A stretch of 64,000 bases of DNA, from positions 372,001 to 436,000 of the forward strand of contig NZ_AXAE01000008.1 of assembly GCF_000472705.1 (NCBI RefSeq), in the 5' to 3' direction. The notes under the pieces were generated by a model. The model saw only the letters and a list, made by a program, of their open reading frames with translations, made no database searches and was not told the DNA's origin. The DNA comes from Mesorhizobium erdmanii USDA 3471. Lineage in GTDB: Bacteria; Pseudomonadota; Alphaproteobacteria; Rhizobiales; Rhizobiaceae. How positions within the stretch are numbered: the stretch's first letter is position 1; the number at the start of each line of letters is the position of its first letter. A program made the translations under genes and the position numbers. This document shows, in pieces, positions 17,628-26,284 of this stretch.

Positions 17628-17686
17628 GGTGGTGGCACCACCTCCATCATCACCACGGCCACGGCAAGGTTATCATTTTCCTTTGA
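17624..17686 (+). CDS. Possible 20-residue histidine-rich peptide
   Basis: A GTG at 17624 overlaps the stop of the preceding membrane-protein gene (GTGA) and opens a 20-codon frame. It encodes eight His (WWHHLHHHHGHG) and ends in a hydrophobic KVIIFL before TGA. The overlap would allow translational coupling. There is no other evidence, and the His run may simply reflect the repetitive CAC/CAT sequence. Confidence 0.25.
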   Translation: MRWWHHLHHHHGHGKVIIFL

Positions 17687-17711
17687 TGGAGGGACCCAAT
17701 TCTCCCAAGAC

Positions 17712-17734
17712 GGGCGGCTTCGGCCGCCCTTTTT
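17712..17734 (+). terminator. Rho-independent terminator
   Basis: GGGCGGC and GCCGCCC form a perfect 7-bp stem around a TTCG tetraloop, followed by five Ts. It closes the small membrane-protein transcript. Confidence 0.9.
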
Positions 17735-17907
17735 GTTCGAGGTGATTTTTGCGATCGTCGGGGCGAAATGAAAGATGCCGGATACTGGGACGGCCGGTAG
17801 GTCTCTGAAAAAAATATTGAAAAAGGATCGAACCTTTTTACTTGCCGCAACGACAGATGATCAAGAGGCGGATGGATCGCCTCGGTCAACGAAGCAAGGA
17901 GATCGTC

Positions 17908-18213
17908 ATGTTCAAGCGCACACTCGTTTCCGGCCTCATCGCCACCACAGTTGCCGCCACCGCGTTGGTCGGCACCGTTCAGCCTTCAGCGGCTCATTCG
18001 CATCACCACGACCTCGGCATCGGCATTGCCGCCGGCGTCGGCGGGTTTGTCCTGGGCAGCCTGCTGGCCCAGCAGCCGCCGCGGACCGTCTATGTCGACG
18101 AAGACGGTGGTTCCTGGCACGTCCGCCGCTGCTTCGATCGTTATGCGAGCTATGATCCGGACTCCGACACCTATATCGGCCGCGACGGCTATAGCCACTA
18201 TTGCCGGCTCTAG
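17908..18213 (+). CDS. BA14K-family exported protein
   Basis: 101 residues. A signal peptide covers about residues 1-30 (SGLIATTVAATALVG ... AAHS), followed by a His-rich start (HSHHHD) and a hydrophobic glycine segment (GIAAGVGGFVLGSLLA). The C-terminal block RCFDRYASYDPDSDTYIG then RDG and YC matches the BA14K family, named for a 14-kDa Brucella immunogen with reported lectin-like properties. AAGGAG is seven bases before the ATG at 17908. A terminator follows. Confidence 0.85.
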   Translation: MFKRTLVSGLIATTVAATALVGTVQPSAAHSHHHDLGIGIAAGVGGFVLGSLLAQQPPRTVYVDEDGGSWHVRRCFDRYASYDPDSDTYIGRDGYSHYCRL

Positions 18214-18230
18214 GAGGAGGACCGGTTAAA

Positions 18231-18264
18231 CGGAAAGGGGGCTCATCCGAGCCCCTTTTTCCGT
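18231..18264 (+). terminator. Rho-independent terminator of the BA14K-family gene
   Basis: CGGAAAGGGGGCTC pairs with GAGCCCCTTTTTCCG with one small bulge. The T-rich side follows the GC core, 20 bases after the stop. Confidence 0.85.
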
Positions 18265-18278
18265 TGTCGTACATATAT

Positions 18279-18713
18279 TTACGGCGACGTCTTCGGGTTG
18301 GACTCGGAGATCGGCAATCCGGCCGCGCTGCAGGTGCTGCCGACGATATGCCTCGTTTCCGAAGCGTCGCCCATGGCGACGAGTTCGAAGCTGCTTCCCG
18401 AATCCGGGTAGATCTTGGCAATGAAGGCTTGGTCGCCGCCATAGCTGCCGGACGGATTCTTGCCGTTGACGAAGCCGCAGACGACGACCTCCTTGCGGCC
18501 GCTCAGCGTCCGTTCGCCGGCAAGCATCCTTCCGAACCTGGCGGAAGCAGGATCCGGCAAACGCTGACGGATGCCGGTGGTTATGATCTCCTCGAGGGCA
18601 AGCGGGATTGGGATGGGATCGACACGTTGGCCGCCGCCGACATCAGGTCGAGGTGCCGCCGCCACGCATCCGCAAAGTGAAGCGGTAAGCAAAAGCTGAA
18701 CCGTTTTCCGCAT
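18279..18713 (-). CDS. Putative lipoprotein of unknown function
   Basis: 144 residues. The N-terminus MRKTVQLLLTASLCGC is a type II signal peptide with lipobox SLCGC, so the protein is probably membrane-anchored. The mature part has a segment RLPDPASARFGRM and VVVCGFVNGKNPSGSYGG, a layout seen in small exported Rhizobiales proteins whose role is unknown. GAAAGGG precedes the ATG at 18713 by six bases; the frame extends upstream to 18749 without reason to use it. Confidence 0.7.
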   Translation of the reverse strand: MRKTVQLLLTASLCGCVAAAPRPDVGGGQRVDPIPIPLALEEIITTGIRQRLPDPASARFGRMLAGERTLSGRKEVVVCGFVNGKNPSGSYGGDQAFIAKIYPDSGSSFELVAMGDASETRHIVGSTCSAAGLPISESNPKTSP

Positions 18714-18834
18714 CCGTGCCCTTTCGCACGCATTCGAACGCCACGGCAAGCCGGAGTCCGTGCCGCCGGCGGTGTACAGCGATTTTGCGAACGTCTAATC
18801 TTCTCATTCGAGCGCCAACGCAGGGGAGGGTGGC

Positions 18835-19206
18835 TTGGACGAGCAGGACCCCAAGGAAGATCTGAGGGAAGATCTGATCGAGACGGTTTTTCGCAACGGC
18901 ACCGTCACCACTGTCGGCATCCTGCTGGCGTTTTCGCTGGGCTTCATCACCCATTGGGCGGCTAACCCGATTCCGTGGCGGGCCTATCATCTTGTCGCCG
19001 TCCTGCCGATCCTGGCCGGCATCGCCTTGCAGATGCGGGCGTTGTCCCTGTTGCTCGACATCGACTCCCTGCAGCGGCGAGTCTATGAACGCGCCAACCG
19101 CATCTTCATGGCCGGCCTCATCTTCACCGCCTGCGGTGTCGGCATGGCCATCCTGCTCGATTTCTTCGACATCGCGACCAAGAGCGCGCTGCCCGGGGCA
19201 AGCTGA
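18835..19206 (+). CDS. Small three-helix membrane protein of unknown function
   Basis: 123 residues with an acidic N-terminus (DEQDPKEDLREDLIE) and three hydrophobic segments at about residues 25-42, 50-68 and 92-112. The start is TTG at 18835 with GGGGAGGG upstream. No recognisable motif. It converges on the IclR gene with no gap. Confidence 0.6.
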   Translation: MDEQDPKEDLREDLIETVFRNGTVTTVGILLAFSLGFITHWAANPIPWRAYHLVAVLPILAGIALQMRALSLLLDIDSLQRRVYERANRIFMAGLIFTACGVGMAILLDFFDIATKSALPGAS

Positions 19207-20028
19207 TCAGCCGGCTTGCTCGCCGCCGATCATCCTGGTCACCTCGGCCGCCGCGCTGCGCACCATCGGCCCGATCTCGGCCAGCCGCTCCGGCGTCACC
19301 CGCACGGTCGGCCCCGACACCGAGACGCCGCCGATCGGTTCGCCGAATTCGTTGAAGATGGCCGCCGCCACGCAGCGCATGCCGGGGTGCCGCTCCTCGT
19401 CATCGACCGACCAGCCACGCTGCTTGATGGCCGCCAGATCGTGGGCGAGGGCCGGGATCTCGGAAAGCGTCTTGTCCGTGAAGCGCTGCAGACCGGCCTT
19501 GCGCAAGATGGTGCCGACCCGCTCCGGCTCCAGATGCGCCAGCACCGCCTTGCCGATGCCGGACGCGTGGAAGGGGCTGCGTGTTCCTGGACGGAAGAAG
19601 GCGCGGATTGCCTGGTGCGTCTCGACCTGGCTGACAAACACCACGCAATCATCCTCGGCGACACCGAGATTGGCAGTCTCGCCGGTCTTCTCCATCAGTT
19701 CCTGCATAACGATGCGGGCACGGTCGACCAGCTTGCGGCGGCGCAGGAACGCCGCGCCCATGCGATAGGTCTCGACGCCGATCGACCACAACTGGTCTGA
19801 GGTGTCGAACTCGACCATGCCGTGGTTCTGGAGCGTCGTCAGCATGCGGTAGGCGGTGGAGGCGGCAAGGCCGCTCTGCGCCGCAATCTCGCTCAGCGAC
19901 AGGCCGCTGCCCTCGGCGACAATGGCCAGGATACGCAAGGCCCGGTCGAGCGATTGCACTGAATTGGCTTCGCTGGGCCCGTTGAAAGCACGCGGACGGC
20001 CGCGCTGTCGTTTCTCGGTGGTTTCCAT
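19207..20028 (-). CDS. IclR-family regulator next to the glyoxylate pathway genes
   Basis: 273 residues. A winged helix-turn-helix is at about residues 28-80 (ALRILAIVAEGSGLSLSEI and SGLAASTAYRMLTTLQ). The C-terminal IclR effector domain (about 95-265) contains GSPFHASGIGKA-like and DDEERHPGMRCVAAAI motifs. ATG 20028 is chosen because the protein then starts METTEKRQRGRPR, an AT-hook-like basic lead common in this family; the open frame continues upstream without support. Divergent from gcl-hyi-glxR, it most likely regulates them in response to glyoxylate or a related acid, as AllR-type regulators do. Confidence 0.9.
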   Translation of the reverse strand: METTEKRQRGRPRAFNGPSEANSVQSLDRALRILAIVAEGSGLSLSEIAAQSGLAASTAYRMLTTLQNHGMVEFDTSDQLWSIGVETYRMGAAFLRRRKLVDRARIVMQELMEKTGETANLGVAEDDCVVFVSQVETHQAIRAFFRPGTRSPFHASGIGKAVLAHLEPERVGTILRKAGLQRFTDKTLSEIPALAHDLAAIKQRGWSVDDEERHPGMRCVAAAIFNEFGEPIGGVSVSGPTVRVTPERLAEIGPMVRSAAAEVTRMIGGEQAG

Positions 20029-20084
20029 AGCGGCATTCTTGCCGATTTCGTCAAACAAGCAATGAAATAGTTTTTCACTCTGGG

Positions 20085-20225
20085 AGGAGGAAAATTCTTG
20101 GAAAACGAAAAATACAATTGAATCAGCATGAAGCTGTCGTTTTCTAGAAATGAAAAAATATTCTGAAAAAATTGAAAAATAGCTGGCTTGCTGAGATAAC
20201 AGGCCATCCAACAATGACAAACCCT
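20085..20225. promoter_or_regulatory. AT-rich divergent control region between iclR-type gene and gcl
   Basis: This stretch is much richer in A/T than its surroundings. It contains the perfect palindrome TTTCTAGAAA at 20141-20150 and a looser, related TATTCTGAAAAA downstream at about 20158-20169. IclR regulators bind palindromic AT-rich sites, so these are candidate operators, but I cannot place the promoter elements. Confidence 0.45.
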
Positions 20226-20239
20226 GTGGAGGGCGGAAA

Positions 20240-22021
20240 ATGGCCAGGATGCGCGCTGTCGATGCCGCGGTTCTCGTTCTCGAAAAGGAAGGCATTTCCT
20301 GCGCCTTCGGCGTGCCGGGCGCGGCGATCAATCCGCTCTATTCGGCACTGAAGGCGCGAGGCACGATCCGCCATGTCCTGGCCCGCCACGTAGAGGGCGC
20401 CTCGCACATGGCTGAAGGTTATACCCGTGCCAAGGCGGGAAATATCGGGCTCTGCATCGGCACTTCGGGGCCGGCCGGCACCGACATGATCACCGGGCTT
20501 TACTCGGCGGCGGCCGATTCCATCCCGATCCTATGCATCACCGGTCAGGCGCCGCGGGCGCGGCTCAACAAGGAAGATTTCCAGGCCGTCGACATATCAG
20601 CCATCGCGGCGCCCGTCGCCAAATGGGCGGTTACCGTCATGGAGCCTTATCTCGTCCCCATGGCGCTGCAGAAGGCGTTTCATCTCATGCGCTCGTCGCG
20701 GCCCGGCCCGGTGCTGATCGACTTGCCGGTCGACGTGCAACTGGCCGAGATCGAATTCGACATCGATGCCTACGAACCGCTGGCGCCGTTCAAGCCGGCA
20801 ATGACCCGCGCCCAGGCCGAAAAGGCGCTGACGATGCTCAACGCGGCCGACAAGCCGCTGATCGTCGCCGGCGGCGGCATCATCAACGCCGATGCGTCGG
20901 ATCTGCTGATCGAGTTCGCTGAAATCACCGGCGTCCCGGTCATCCCGACGCTGATGGGCTGGGGCGCCATCCCAGACGACCACCGGTTGATGGCCGGCAT
21001 GTGCGGCCTGCAGACCTCGCACCGCTACGGCAATGCGACCATGCTTGAAGCCGATTTCGTCTTCGGCATCGGCAACCGCTGGGCCAACCGCCACACCGGT
21101 TCGGTCGACGTCTATACCAAGGGTAAGAAATTCATCCATGTCGACATCGAGCCCACTCAAATTGGCCGTGTCTTCGCGCCGGACCTCGGCGTCGTCTCGG
21201 ATGCCGGTGCCGCGCTGAAGATACTGCTCGACGTCGCCACCGAGTGGAAGACGGCCGGCAAGCTGCGCGACTGGTCTGGCTGGGCAAAGGAATGCCAGGG
21301 GCGCAAGAAGACGATGAAGCGCAAGACGCATTTCGACCAGGTGCCGCTGAAGCCGCAGCGTGTCTATGAGGAGATGAACAAGGCGTTCGGCCGCGACGTC
21401 ACCTATGTCACCACGATCGGCCTGTCGCAGATCGCCGGGGCGCAGTTCCTGCATGTCTACAAGCCGCGAAACTGGATCAATTGCGGCCAGGCCGGGCCGC
21501 TCGGCTGGACGCTGCCGGCAGCGCTTGGCGTGCGCGCCGCGGACCCGGACCGCACCATCGTGGCGCTGTCGGGCGATTATGATTTCCAGTTCATGATCGA
21601 GGAACTGGCGGTCGGCGCGCAGCACAAGCTGGCCTACATCCACGTCGTCGTGAACAACGCCTATCTCGGCCTGATCCGCCAGGCGCAGCGCGGCTTCTCG
21701 ATGGACTATGAGGTGAGCCTGGCCTTCGAGAACATCAACCGATCAGGCGATCCCGAAGCCGGCTACGGCGTCGACCATGTCGCCGTTGCCGAGGCGATGG
21801 GCTGCAAGGCGGTCCGGGTGCGCAAGCCGGAAGAATTTGCCGGCGCCTTCAGGGAGGCGCAGCGGCTGATGAAGGAACACCAGGTCCCGGTCGTGCTCGA
21901 ATTCATCCTCGAGCGGGTCACCAACATCTCCATGGGCACAGAGATCGACAAGATCACCGAATTCGAGGACCTTGCCGAACACCAGGAAGATGCTCCCACC
22001 GCGATCGTGATGTTGGATTAG
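20240..22021 (+). CDS. gcl: Glyoxylate carboligase (tartronate-semialdehyde synthase)
   Basis: 593 residues, thiamine-diphosphate enzyme. It joins two glyoxylate molecules, releasing CO2, to give tartronate semialdehyde. Residue 51 is Val ([12 protein letters not shown]) where other ThDP enzymes have a catalytic Glu; this replacement is the known hallmark of Gcl. The ThDP/Mg motif is at [13 protein letters not shown] with [16 protein letters not shown] precedes the ATG. First gene of a gcl-hyi-glxR set. Confidence 0.97.
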   Translation: MARMRAVDAAVLVLEKEGISCAFGVPGAAINPLYSALKARGTIRHVLARHVEGASHMAEGYTRAKAGNIGLCIGTSGPAGTDMITGLYSAAADSIPILCITGQAPRARLNKEDFQAVDISAIAAPVAKWAVTVMEPYLVPMALQKAFHLMRSSRPGPVLIDLPVDVQLAEIEFDIDAYEPLAPFKPAMTRAQAEKALTMLNAADKPLIVAGGGIINADASDLLIEFAEITGVPVIPTLMGWGAIPDDHRLMAGMCGLQTSHRYGNATMLEADFVFGIGNRWANRHTGSVDVYTKGKKFIHVDIEPTQIGRVFAPDLGVVSDAGAALKILLDVATEWKTAGKLRDWSGWAKECQGRKKTMKRKTHFDQVPLKPQRVYEEMNKAFGRDVTYVTTIGLSQIAGAQFLHVYKPRNWINCGQAGPLGWTLPAALGVRAADPDRTIVALSGDYDFQFMIEELAVGAQHKLAYIHVVVNNAYLGLIRQAQRGFSMDYEVSLAFENINRSGDPEAGYGVDHVAVAEAMGCKAVRVRKPEEFAGAFREAQRLMKEHQVPVVLEFILERVTNISMGTEIDKITEFEDLAEHQEDAPTAIVMLD

Positions 22022-22031
22022 GAGAAAAGGA

Positions 22032-22829
22032 ATGCCGCGTTTTTCAGCCAACCTGTCGATGCTCTTTGGCGAGCATGATTTCCTCGACCGCTTCGACGCC
22101 GCCGCCCGCGCCGGCTTCAAGGGCGTCGAATATATCGGTCCTTACGACCATGCGCCCGAGGTGGTGGCGGCAAGGCTGAAGAAGAACGGCTTGACGCAGG
22201 TGCTGTTCAACCTGCCGGCCGGCGACTGGGCCAAGGGCGAGCGCGGCATCGCCGTGCTGCCGGACCGCGTGCCCGAATTCCGCCAGGGCATCGCCAAGGC
22301 GATCACCTATGCGCAGGCGCTGGGCTGCCCGCAGGTCAATTGCCTGGCCGGCATCGCGCCCGCCGGCGTCGACCGCAAGGTGTTGGAGGATGTTTTCGCC
22401 GAAAACCTCGCCTTCGCGGCGGAGAAGCTGGAACAGGCCGGCATCAGGCTGCTGATCGAGCCGATCAACACCCGCGACATCCCAGGTTTCTTCCTCAATT
22501 ATTCGGACCAGGCTCTGGCGCTGATCGACCGCGTCGGCTCAAAAAACCTGTTCCTGCAATACGACATCTATCACATGCAGATCATGGAGGGGGATCTCGC
22601 CCGTAAAATCGAGGCAAACCTCGGCCGCATCGCGCATATCCAGCTTGCGGACAATCCCGGCCGCCACGAGCCGGGAACGGGCGAGATCAACTATCCCTTC
22701 CTATACGACCACATCGACCGCATCGGCTATTCCGGCTGGATCGGCGCCGAATACAAGCCGAAGGCCGGCACTGAGGCCGGGCTTGGATGGTTCCGGGATC
22801 TGGCCGGGCAGGGAAGCGCGGCGGCTTAA
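22032..22829 (+). CDS. hyi: Hydroxypyruvate isomerase
   Basis: 265 residues, TIM-barrel fold of the xylose-isomerase-like/AP-endonuclease 2 family. It interconverts hydroxypyruvate and tartronate semialdehyde. Seen: PRFSANLSMLFGEHDFLDRF at the start, the metal-site Glu in LLIEPINTRDIPGFF and the QYDIYHMQIMEGDL block typical of Hyi. It starts ten bases after the gcl stop, with AGGAGAAAAGG upstream, so it is in the same transcript. Confidence 0.95.
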   Translation: MPRFSANLSMLFGEHDFLDRFDAAARAGFKGVEYIGPYDHAPEVVAARLKKNGLTQVLFNLPAGDWAKGERGIAVLPDRVPEFRQGIAKAITYAQALGCPQVNCLAGIAPAGVDRKVLEDVFAENLAFAAEKLEQAGIRLLIEPINTRDIPGFFLNYSDQALALIDRVGSKNLFLQYDIYHMQIMEGDLARKIEANLGRIAHIQLADNPGRHEPGTGEINYPFLYDHIDRIGYSGWIGAEYKPKAGTEAGLGWFRDLAGQGSAAA

Positions 22830-22836
22830 GCATCTT

Positions 22837-22893
22837 CCTTCTCCCCGTCGCTATACGGGGAGAAGGTGCCGGCAGGCGGATGAGGGGCAGCGC
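22837..22893. repeat. RIME-like intergenic palindromic element between hyi and glxR
   Basis: CCTTCTCCCCGT at 22837-22848 and ACGGGGAGAAGG at 22855-22866 pair perfectly over 12 bp. They are followed by the GTGCCGGCAGGCGGATGAGG extension and GGCAGCG. This sequence type is recognised from intergenic repeats in rhizobial genomes. It sits inside the operon. Confidence 0.75.
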
Positions 22894-22936
22894 CACCTCT
22901 GGATGAATTCGAGCCAAGAACTTCAGGAGTAAACCA

Positions 22937-23854
22937 ATGGAAATCATAGGCTTCATCGGCCTCGGCATCATGGGCGCGCCGATGGCGGGGCATCTGCTCG
23001 ACGCCGGCTATCATGTCATCGCCAGCGACCATCGCGGCAAGCCTCCGGCCGAGCTCATCGCCAGGGGGCTGAAAACAGTCACCGGCCATGCCGCCGTGGC
23101 TAAGGGTGCCGACATCATCATAACCATGGTGCCCGACACGCCGCAGGTGGCCGATGTGCTGTTCGGCGACAACGGCGTCGCCTCCGGCCTGTCCAAAGGC
23201 AAGCTGGTCATCGACATGAGCTCGATCTCGCCGATCGAGACCAAGACCTTCGCCCGCAAGATCAACGATCTCGGCTGCGATTATCTCGATGCGCCGGTTT
23301 CGGGCGGCGAGGTCGGCGCCAAGGCGGCGTCGCTCACCATCATGGTCGGCGGCGAGGAAAAGGCTTTTGAACGCGCCAAGCCCGTGTTCGAGAAGATGGG
23401 CAAGAACATCACCTTGGTCGGCCCCAACGGTGTCGGCCAGACCACCAAGGTCGCCAACCAGATCGTCGTCGCGTTGACCATTGAAGCCGTCGCCGAAGCG
23501 CTTGTTTTTGCTTCGAAAGCCGGTGCCGAGCCGGCCAAGGTCAGGCAGGCGCTGATGGGCGGGCTGGCGGCTTCGCGCATTCTGGAAGTGCATGGCGAGC
23601 GCATGGTCAAGCGCACCTTCGCGCCAGGCTTCCGCATCGAACTGCACCAGAAGGACCTCAATTTGGCGCTGGAAGGCGCCAAGGCGCTCGGCGTCTCCCT
23701 GCCCAACACCTCGACCACGCAACAACTGTTCAATTCCTGCGCCGCCAATGGTGGTGCGAAAGAAGATCATTCGGCGCTGGTCAGGGCGCTGGAGCGGATG
23801 GCCAATTTCGAGGTCGGCAGCGAGGCGACTGAGAGTCAGGGCAAAGCGGCATAG
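22937..23854 (+). CDS. glxR: 2-hydroxy-3-oxopropionate reductase (tartronate-semialdehyde reductase)
   Basis: 305 residues of the beta-hydroxyacid dehydrogenase family. It reduces tartronate semialdehyde to D-glycerate with NAD(P)H. The Rossmann motif GLGIMGAPMAGHL is at about residues 7-19, the substrate motif DAPVSGGEVGA near 117, and the catalytic Lys in GQTTKVANQI near 170. GGAGTAAACC precedes the ATG. It completes the three-step glyoxylate-to-glycerate route begun by gcl; no glycerate kinase gene is present in the window. Confidence 0.93.
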   Translation: MEIIGFIGLGIMGAPMAGHLLDAGYHVIASDHRGKPPAELIARGLKTVTGHAAVAKGADIIITMVPDTPQVADVLFGDNGVASGLSKGKLVIDMSSISPIETKTFARKINDLGCDYLDAPVSGGEVGAKAASLTIMVGGEEKAFERAKPVFEKMGKNITLVGPNGVGQTTKVANQIVVALTIEAVAEALVFASKAGAEPAKVRQALMGGLAASRILEVHGERMVKRTFAPGFRIELHQKDLNLALEGAKALGVSLPNTSTTQQLFNSCAANGGAKEDHSALVRALERMANFEVGSEATESQGKAA

Positions 23855-23906
23855 GTCGGGAGAGGGCGGCGTAACGTTCCCAAGCCGCCATTCTTGTCCG
23901 TCGAAG

Positions 23907-23948
23907 AACGGGTTCCTGCGCCGGCCGCGGGAACCCGTTTCTCGTTTT
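23907..23948 (+). terminator. Terminator of the gcl-hyi-glxR operon
   Basis: AACGGGTTCC at 23907-23916 pairs perfectly with GGAACCCGTT at 23930-23939, followed by TCTCGTTTTT. It lies 25 bases before the stop of the convergent rlmB gene. Confidence 0.85.
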
Positions 23949-23972
23949 TACGCAAGGACTGTCGCTGCGGGC

Positions 23973-24821
23973 TCAGCCGCGCTTCAAGAATGCCCGTGCT
24001 GCATAAAGGCTGACCGCCGCGGCATTCGACACATTGAGCGAGCGGATCGCACCGGGCATATCGAGCCGCGCCAGCGTCGTCACCGTCTCGCGCGTCTTCT
24101 GGCGCAGGCCTTTGCCCTCGGCGCCAAGCACTAGCGCTATCCTGCCGCCCGAAAAGCTCGTTTCGAGTTCCGCCGGTCCATCCGAATCAAGCCCGATCGT
24201 CTGAAAGCCGGCCTCGTGCAACTGCCCGAGCGCGTCGGCCAGGTTCTTCACCTCGATCTGGTCGATATGCTCCAGCGCGCCGGAGGCGGATTTGGCCAGC
24301 ACGCCCGATTCCTGGGGGCTGTGGCGCGCGGTGGTGATCAGCGCACCGGCGCCGAAGGCGACCGCCGATCGCAGGATGGCGCCGACATTATGCGGATCGG
24401 TGACCTGGTCGAGCACCAGCACCAGCCTCGTGTCACCGAGCGCGTCGAGGCGCTTCGCTTTTAGCGGCTCCGCCTCGATCAGCACGCCCTGATGCACGGC
24501 GTCCGACCCGGTGATCTTGTCGATGTCCCTGGGTTCGACCAGTTCCGCCGTGAAGGGCAGGACGGCGAGGTCTGCTATCTCGAGACGCTCGGCCGCATTG
24601 CGCGTCACCAGCATTTTCCGAATCTTGCGGCGCGGATTGTCGAGTGCCGCCCGCACCGTGTGGAGGCCATAAAGCCGCACCAGGCCGTCCGCGGCGTTTT
24701 CGCCCGGCGGCACCGGCTGGCGTGGCCGGAACGCTGGCGCGCCGCCGCTTTTCTCGTCGCGAAAGGCGCGGCGCAGCTTGGCGTAATGGGTGTCTTTCGG
24801 GGTGTTGGTCTTATTGCTCAT
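23973..24821 (-). CDS. rlmB: 23S rRNA 2'-O-methyltransferase, RlmB/TrmH (SpoU) family
   Basis: 282 residues. It methylates a ribose 2'-OH in 23S rRNA (G2251 in the E. coli enzyme). An N-terminal substrate-binding domain with RLYGLHTVRAAL is followed by the knotted SPOUT methyltransferase domain. Its three motifs are DQVTDPHNVGAILRSA, LVLGAEGKGLR and SLNVSNAAAVSLY. The basic N-terminal 40 residues are usual in Rhizobiales. It precedes tRNA-Tyr and tRNA-Gly on the other strand. Confidence 0.92.
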   Translation of the reverse strand: MSNKTNTPKDTHYAKLRRAFRDEKSGGAPAFRPRQPVPPGENAADGLVRLYGLHTVRAALDNPRRKIRKMLVTRNAAERLEIADLAVLPFTAELVEPRDIDKITGSDAVHQGVLIEAEPLKAKRLDALGDTRLVLVLDQVTDPHNVGAILRSAVAFGAGALITTARHSPQESGVLAKSASGALEHIDQIEVKNLADALGQLHEAGFQTIGLDSDGPAELETSFSGGRIALVLGAEGKGLRQKTRETVTTLARLDMPGAIRSLNVSNAAAVSLYAARAFLKRG

Positions 24822-25023
24822 GGCCAGCTTCTATAGCTGTCTCCCGCGGCCAGCGATATGGCCCGTCGCCGCAGCCGGCGACCAACATCGAAAAAGCCTG
24901 GCCACGCGGTTGACACCCACTGGCCTTGCCGCCATAAGGCGCTTCGCTGATTTCGGAGAAGACATCTATCTCGGGCTCCGGGATCGGCAAGAATGCCTCG
25001 TTGCATGGCTCCGGCGGCAGACT

Positions 25024-25108
25024 GGAGAGGTGCCCGAGTGGTTAAAGGGGACGGACTGTAAATCCGTTAGCTTAGCTTACGTTGGTTCGAATCCAACCCT
25101 CTCCACCA
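25024..25108 (+). tRNA. tRNA-Tyr (anticodon GTA)
   Basis: Class II tRNA of 85 bases including CCA. GGAGAGG pairs with CCTCTCC, the anticodon loop is CTGTAAA in GGACTGTAAATCC, a long variable arm (TAGCTTAGCTTA) is present, and the T-arm is GGTTCGAATCC. Confidence 0.97.
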
Positions 25109-25151
25109 CTGCCGGCCCGGAAGCCCTGAAACGCGAAAAGCATCGGAAACG

Positions 25152-25171
25152 AAAAGCGCATGGCGCTTTTC
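25152..25171 (+). terminator. Hairpin after tRNA-Tyr
   Basis: AAAAGCGC and GCGCTTTT form an 8-bp perfect stem around ATG, ending in four Ts. It may end part of the tRNA-Tyr transcript before tRNA-Gly. Confidence 0.55.
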
Positions 25172-25199
25172 CCGTGAATCCGGTACTTCAGTGCAAGGC

Positions 25200-25273
25200 G
25201 CGGGTATAGCTCAGTGGTAGAGCAGCAGCCTTCCAAGCTGAATATGCGGGTTCGATTCCCGCTACCCGCTCCA
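25200..25273 (+). tRNA. tRNA-Gly (anticodon TCC)
   Basis: 74 bases including CCA. GCGGGTA pairs with TACCCGC, the D-arm is AGCTCAGTGGTAGAGC, the anticodon loop CTTCCAA gives TCC, and the T-arm is GGGTTCGATTCCC. It reads GGA/GGG codons. Confidence 0.97.
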
Positions 25274-25368
25274 GATACTGATCCCCACGATCGGCAACCC
25301 GGACACTGCTCGGCCCAGACGCTGCGCGACCATGCACACAGCGCTTCAGGGCATCGATATCAGCCGCG

Positions 25369-25824
25369 TCAGCTGTTGAAAGCGGAAGCCACCTGATGCT
25401 GCTGCGGCACCTGGCCGTTCGGCGTCAGCTTGTCGACGATGCCGGGCAGGGCGGTGGACAATTGCTGCAGCAGTTCCTGCTCGTTCATGCCGGTGCGCTG
25501 CGCGATCTCGCGGATCACTGCCGGACCGAGCGCCGAGCCGAGATCGCCCGGATTGATCGACTGGTTCTGGCCGGTGCCGACCCAGGAATCGGCGACGTTG
25601 CCTTGGCCGGCATCCCTGAGCTTGTCGAGCAGGCCGCCCAGGCCGCCGAGCAGGCCGCCATCGGCCGACGTCGTGCCGGCGGGGGTGGGTGCGGGTGCTG
25701 GAGCCTCTTGCGGCTGTTCGGCACTTTTGCCGCTCAGCATTTTTCCGACCAGCAGCGCACCGAGCGCGATCATCATCGGTTTGGTGATGTTGCCGCCGGG
25801 AACGGCGTTGTCAAAAAGTCCCAT
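25369..25824 (-). CDS. YidB-family (DUF937) protein
   Basis: 151 residues. The start MGLFDNAVPGG, a Pro/Ala-rich linker (EAPAPAPTPAG), Gly-rich GGLLGGLGGLLDKL and the C-terminal domain with GTGQNQSINPGDLGSALG are typical of YidB/DUF937 proteins of unknown role. GGAGGATCC is upstream of ATG 25824. Convergent with tRNA-Gly. Confidence 0.85.
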   Translation of the reverse strand: MGLFDNAVPGGNITKPMMIALGALLVGKMLSGKSAEQPQEAPAPAPTPAGTTSADGGLLGGLGGLLDKLRDAGQGNVADSWVGTGQNQSINPGDLGSALGPAVIREIAQRTGMNEQELLQQLSTALPGIVDKLTPNGQVPQQHQVASAFNS

Positions 25825-25954
25825 AGTGGATCCTCCATCTCGACCAAGCCCAGCCCATCTCTGACAATGGCGCATCCGGGCGGAATTTCAAGCTGGCTTG
25901 AGCTTTTGACAATCATATGAAAATGTCGGACCGGCGGGGGATGGAGAGGAAAAA

Positions 25955-26209
25955 ATGGGTATCATCAGCTGGATCATTCTCGGCGCTATCGCCGGGTTCC
26001 TTGGCAGCAAGATCGTCAACAAGACCGGCCAGGGCCTGATCATGGATATCGTGCTCGGCATTGTCGGTGCCATCGTCGGCGGTGTGATCTGCAGCCAGAT
26101 CTTTGGCGTGGGTGTTACCGGCCTGAACATCTCCAGCCTGATCGTCGCGGTGGTTGGCGCGGTGGTTGTCCTGTGGGCCTACCATCAGTTCAGCGGGCGC
26201 CGGATCTAG
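25955..26209 (+). CDS. GlsB/YeaQ/YmgE family small stress-type membrane protein
   Basis: 84 residues with three hydrophobic segments. It opens MGIISWIILGAIAGFLGSKI and continues with GLIMDIVLGIVGAIVGG, the characteristic transglycosylase-associated (YeaQ/YmgE) pattern. Function of the family is poorly known; it is linked to stress in some bacteria. GGAGAGG precedes the ATG. Confidence 0.9.
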   Translation: MGIISWIILGAIAGFLGSKIVNKTGQGLIMDIVLGIVGAIVGGVICSQIFGVGVTGLNISSLIVAVVGAVVVLWAYHQFSGRRI

Positions 26210-26284
26210 GGCCAGCCGGATCGTCTGAAATTCGAATTTCCGCCGAGGAGGCAAGGCCGCCTTCAGGCTTGTCTATTGCTGATG

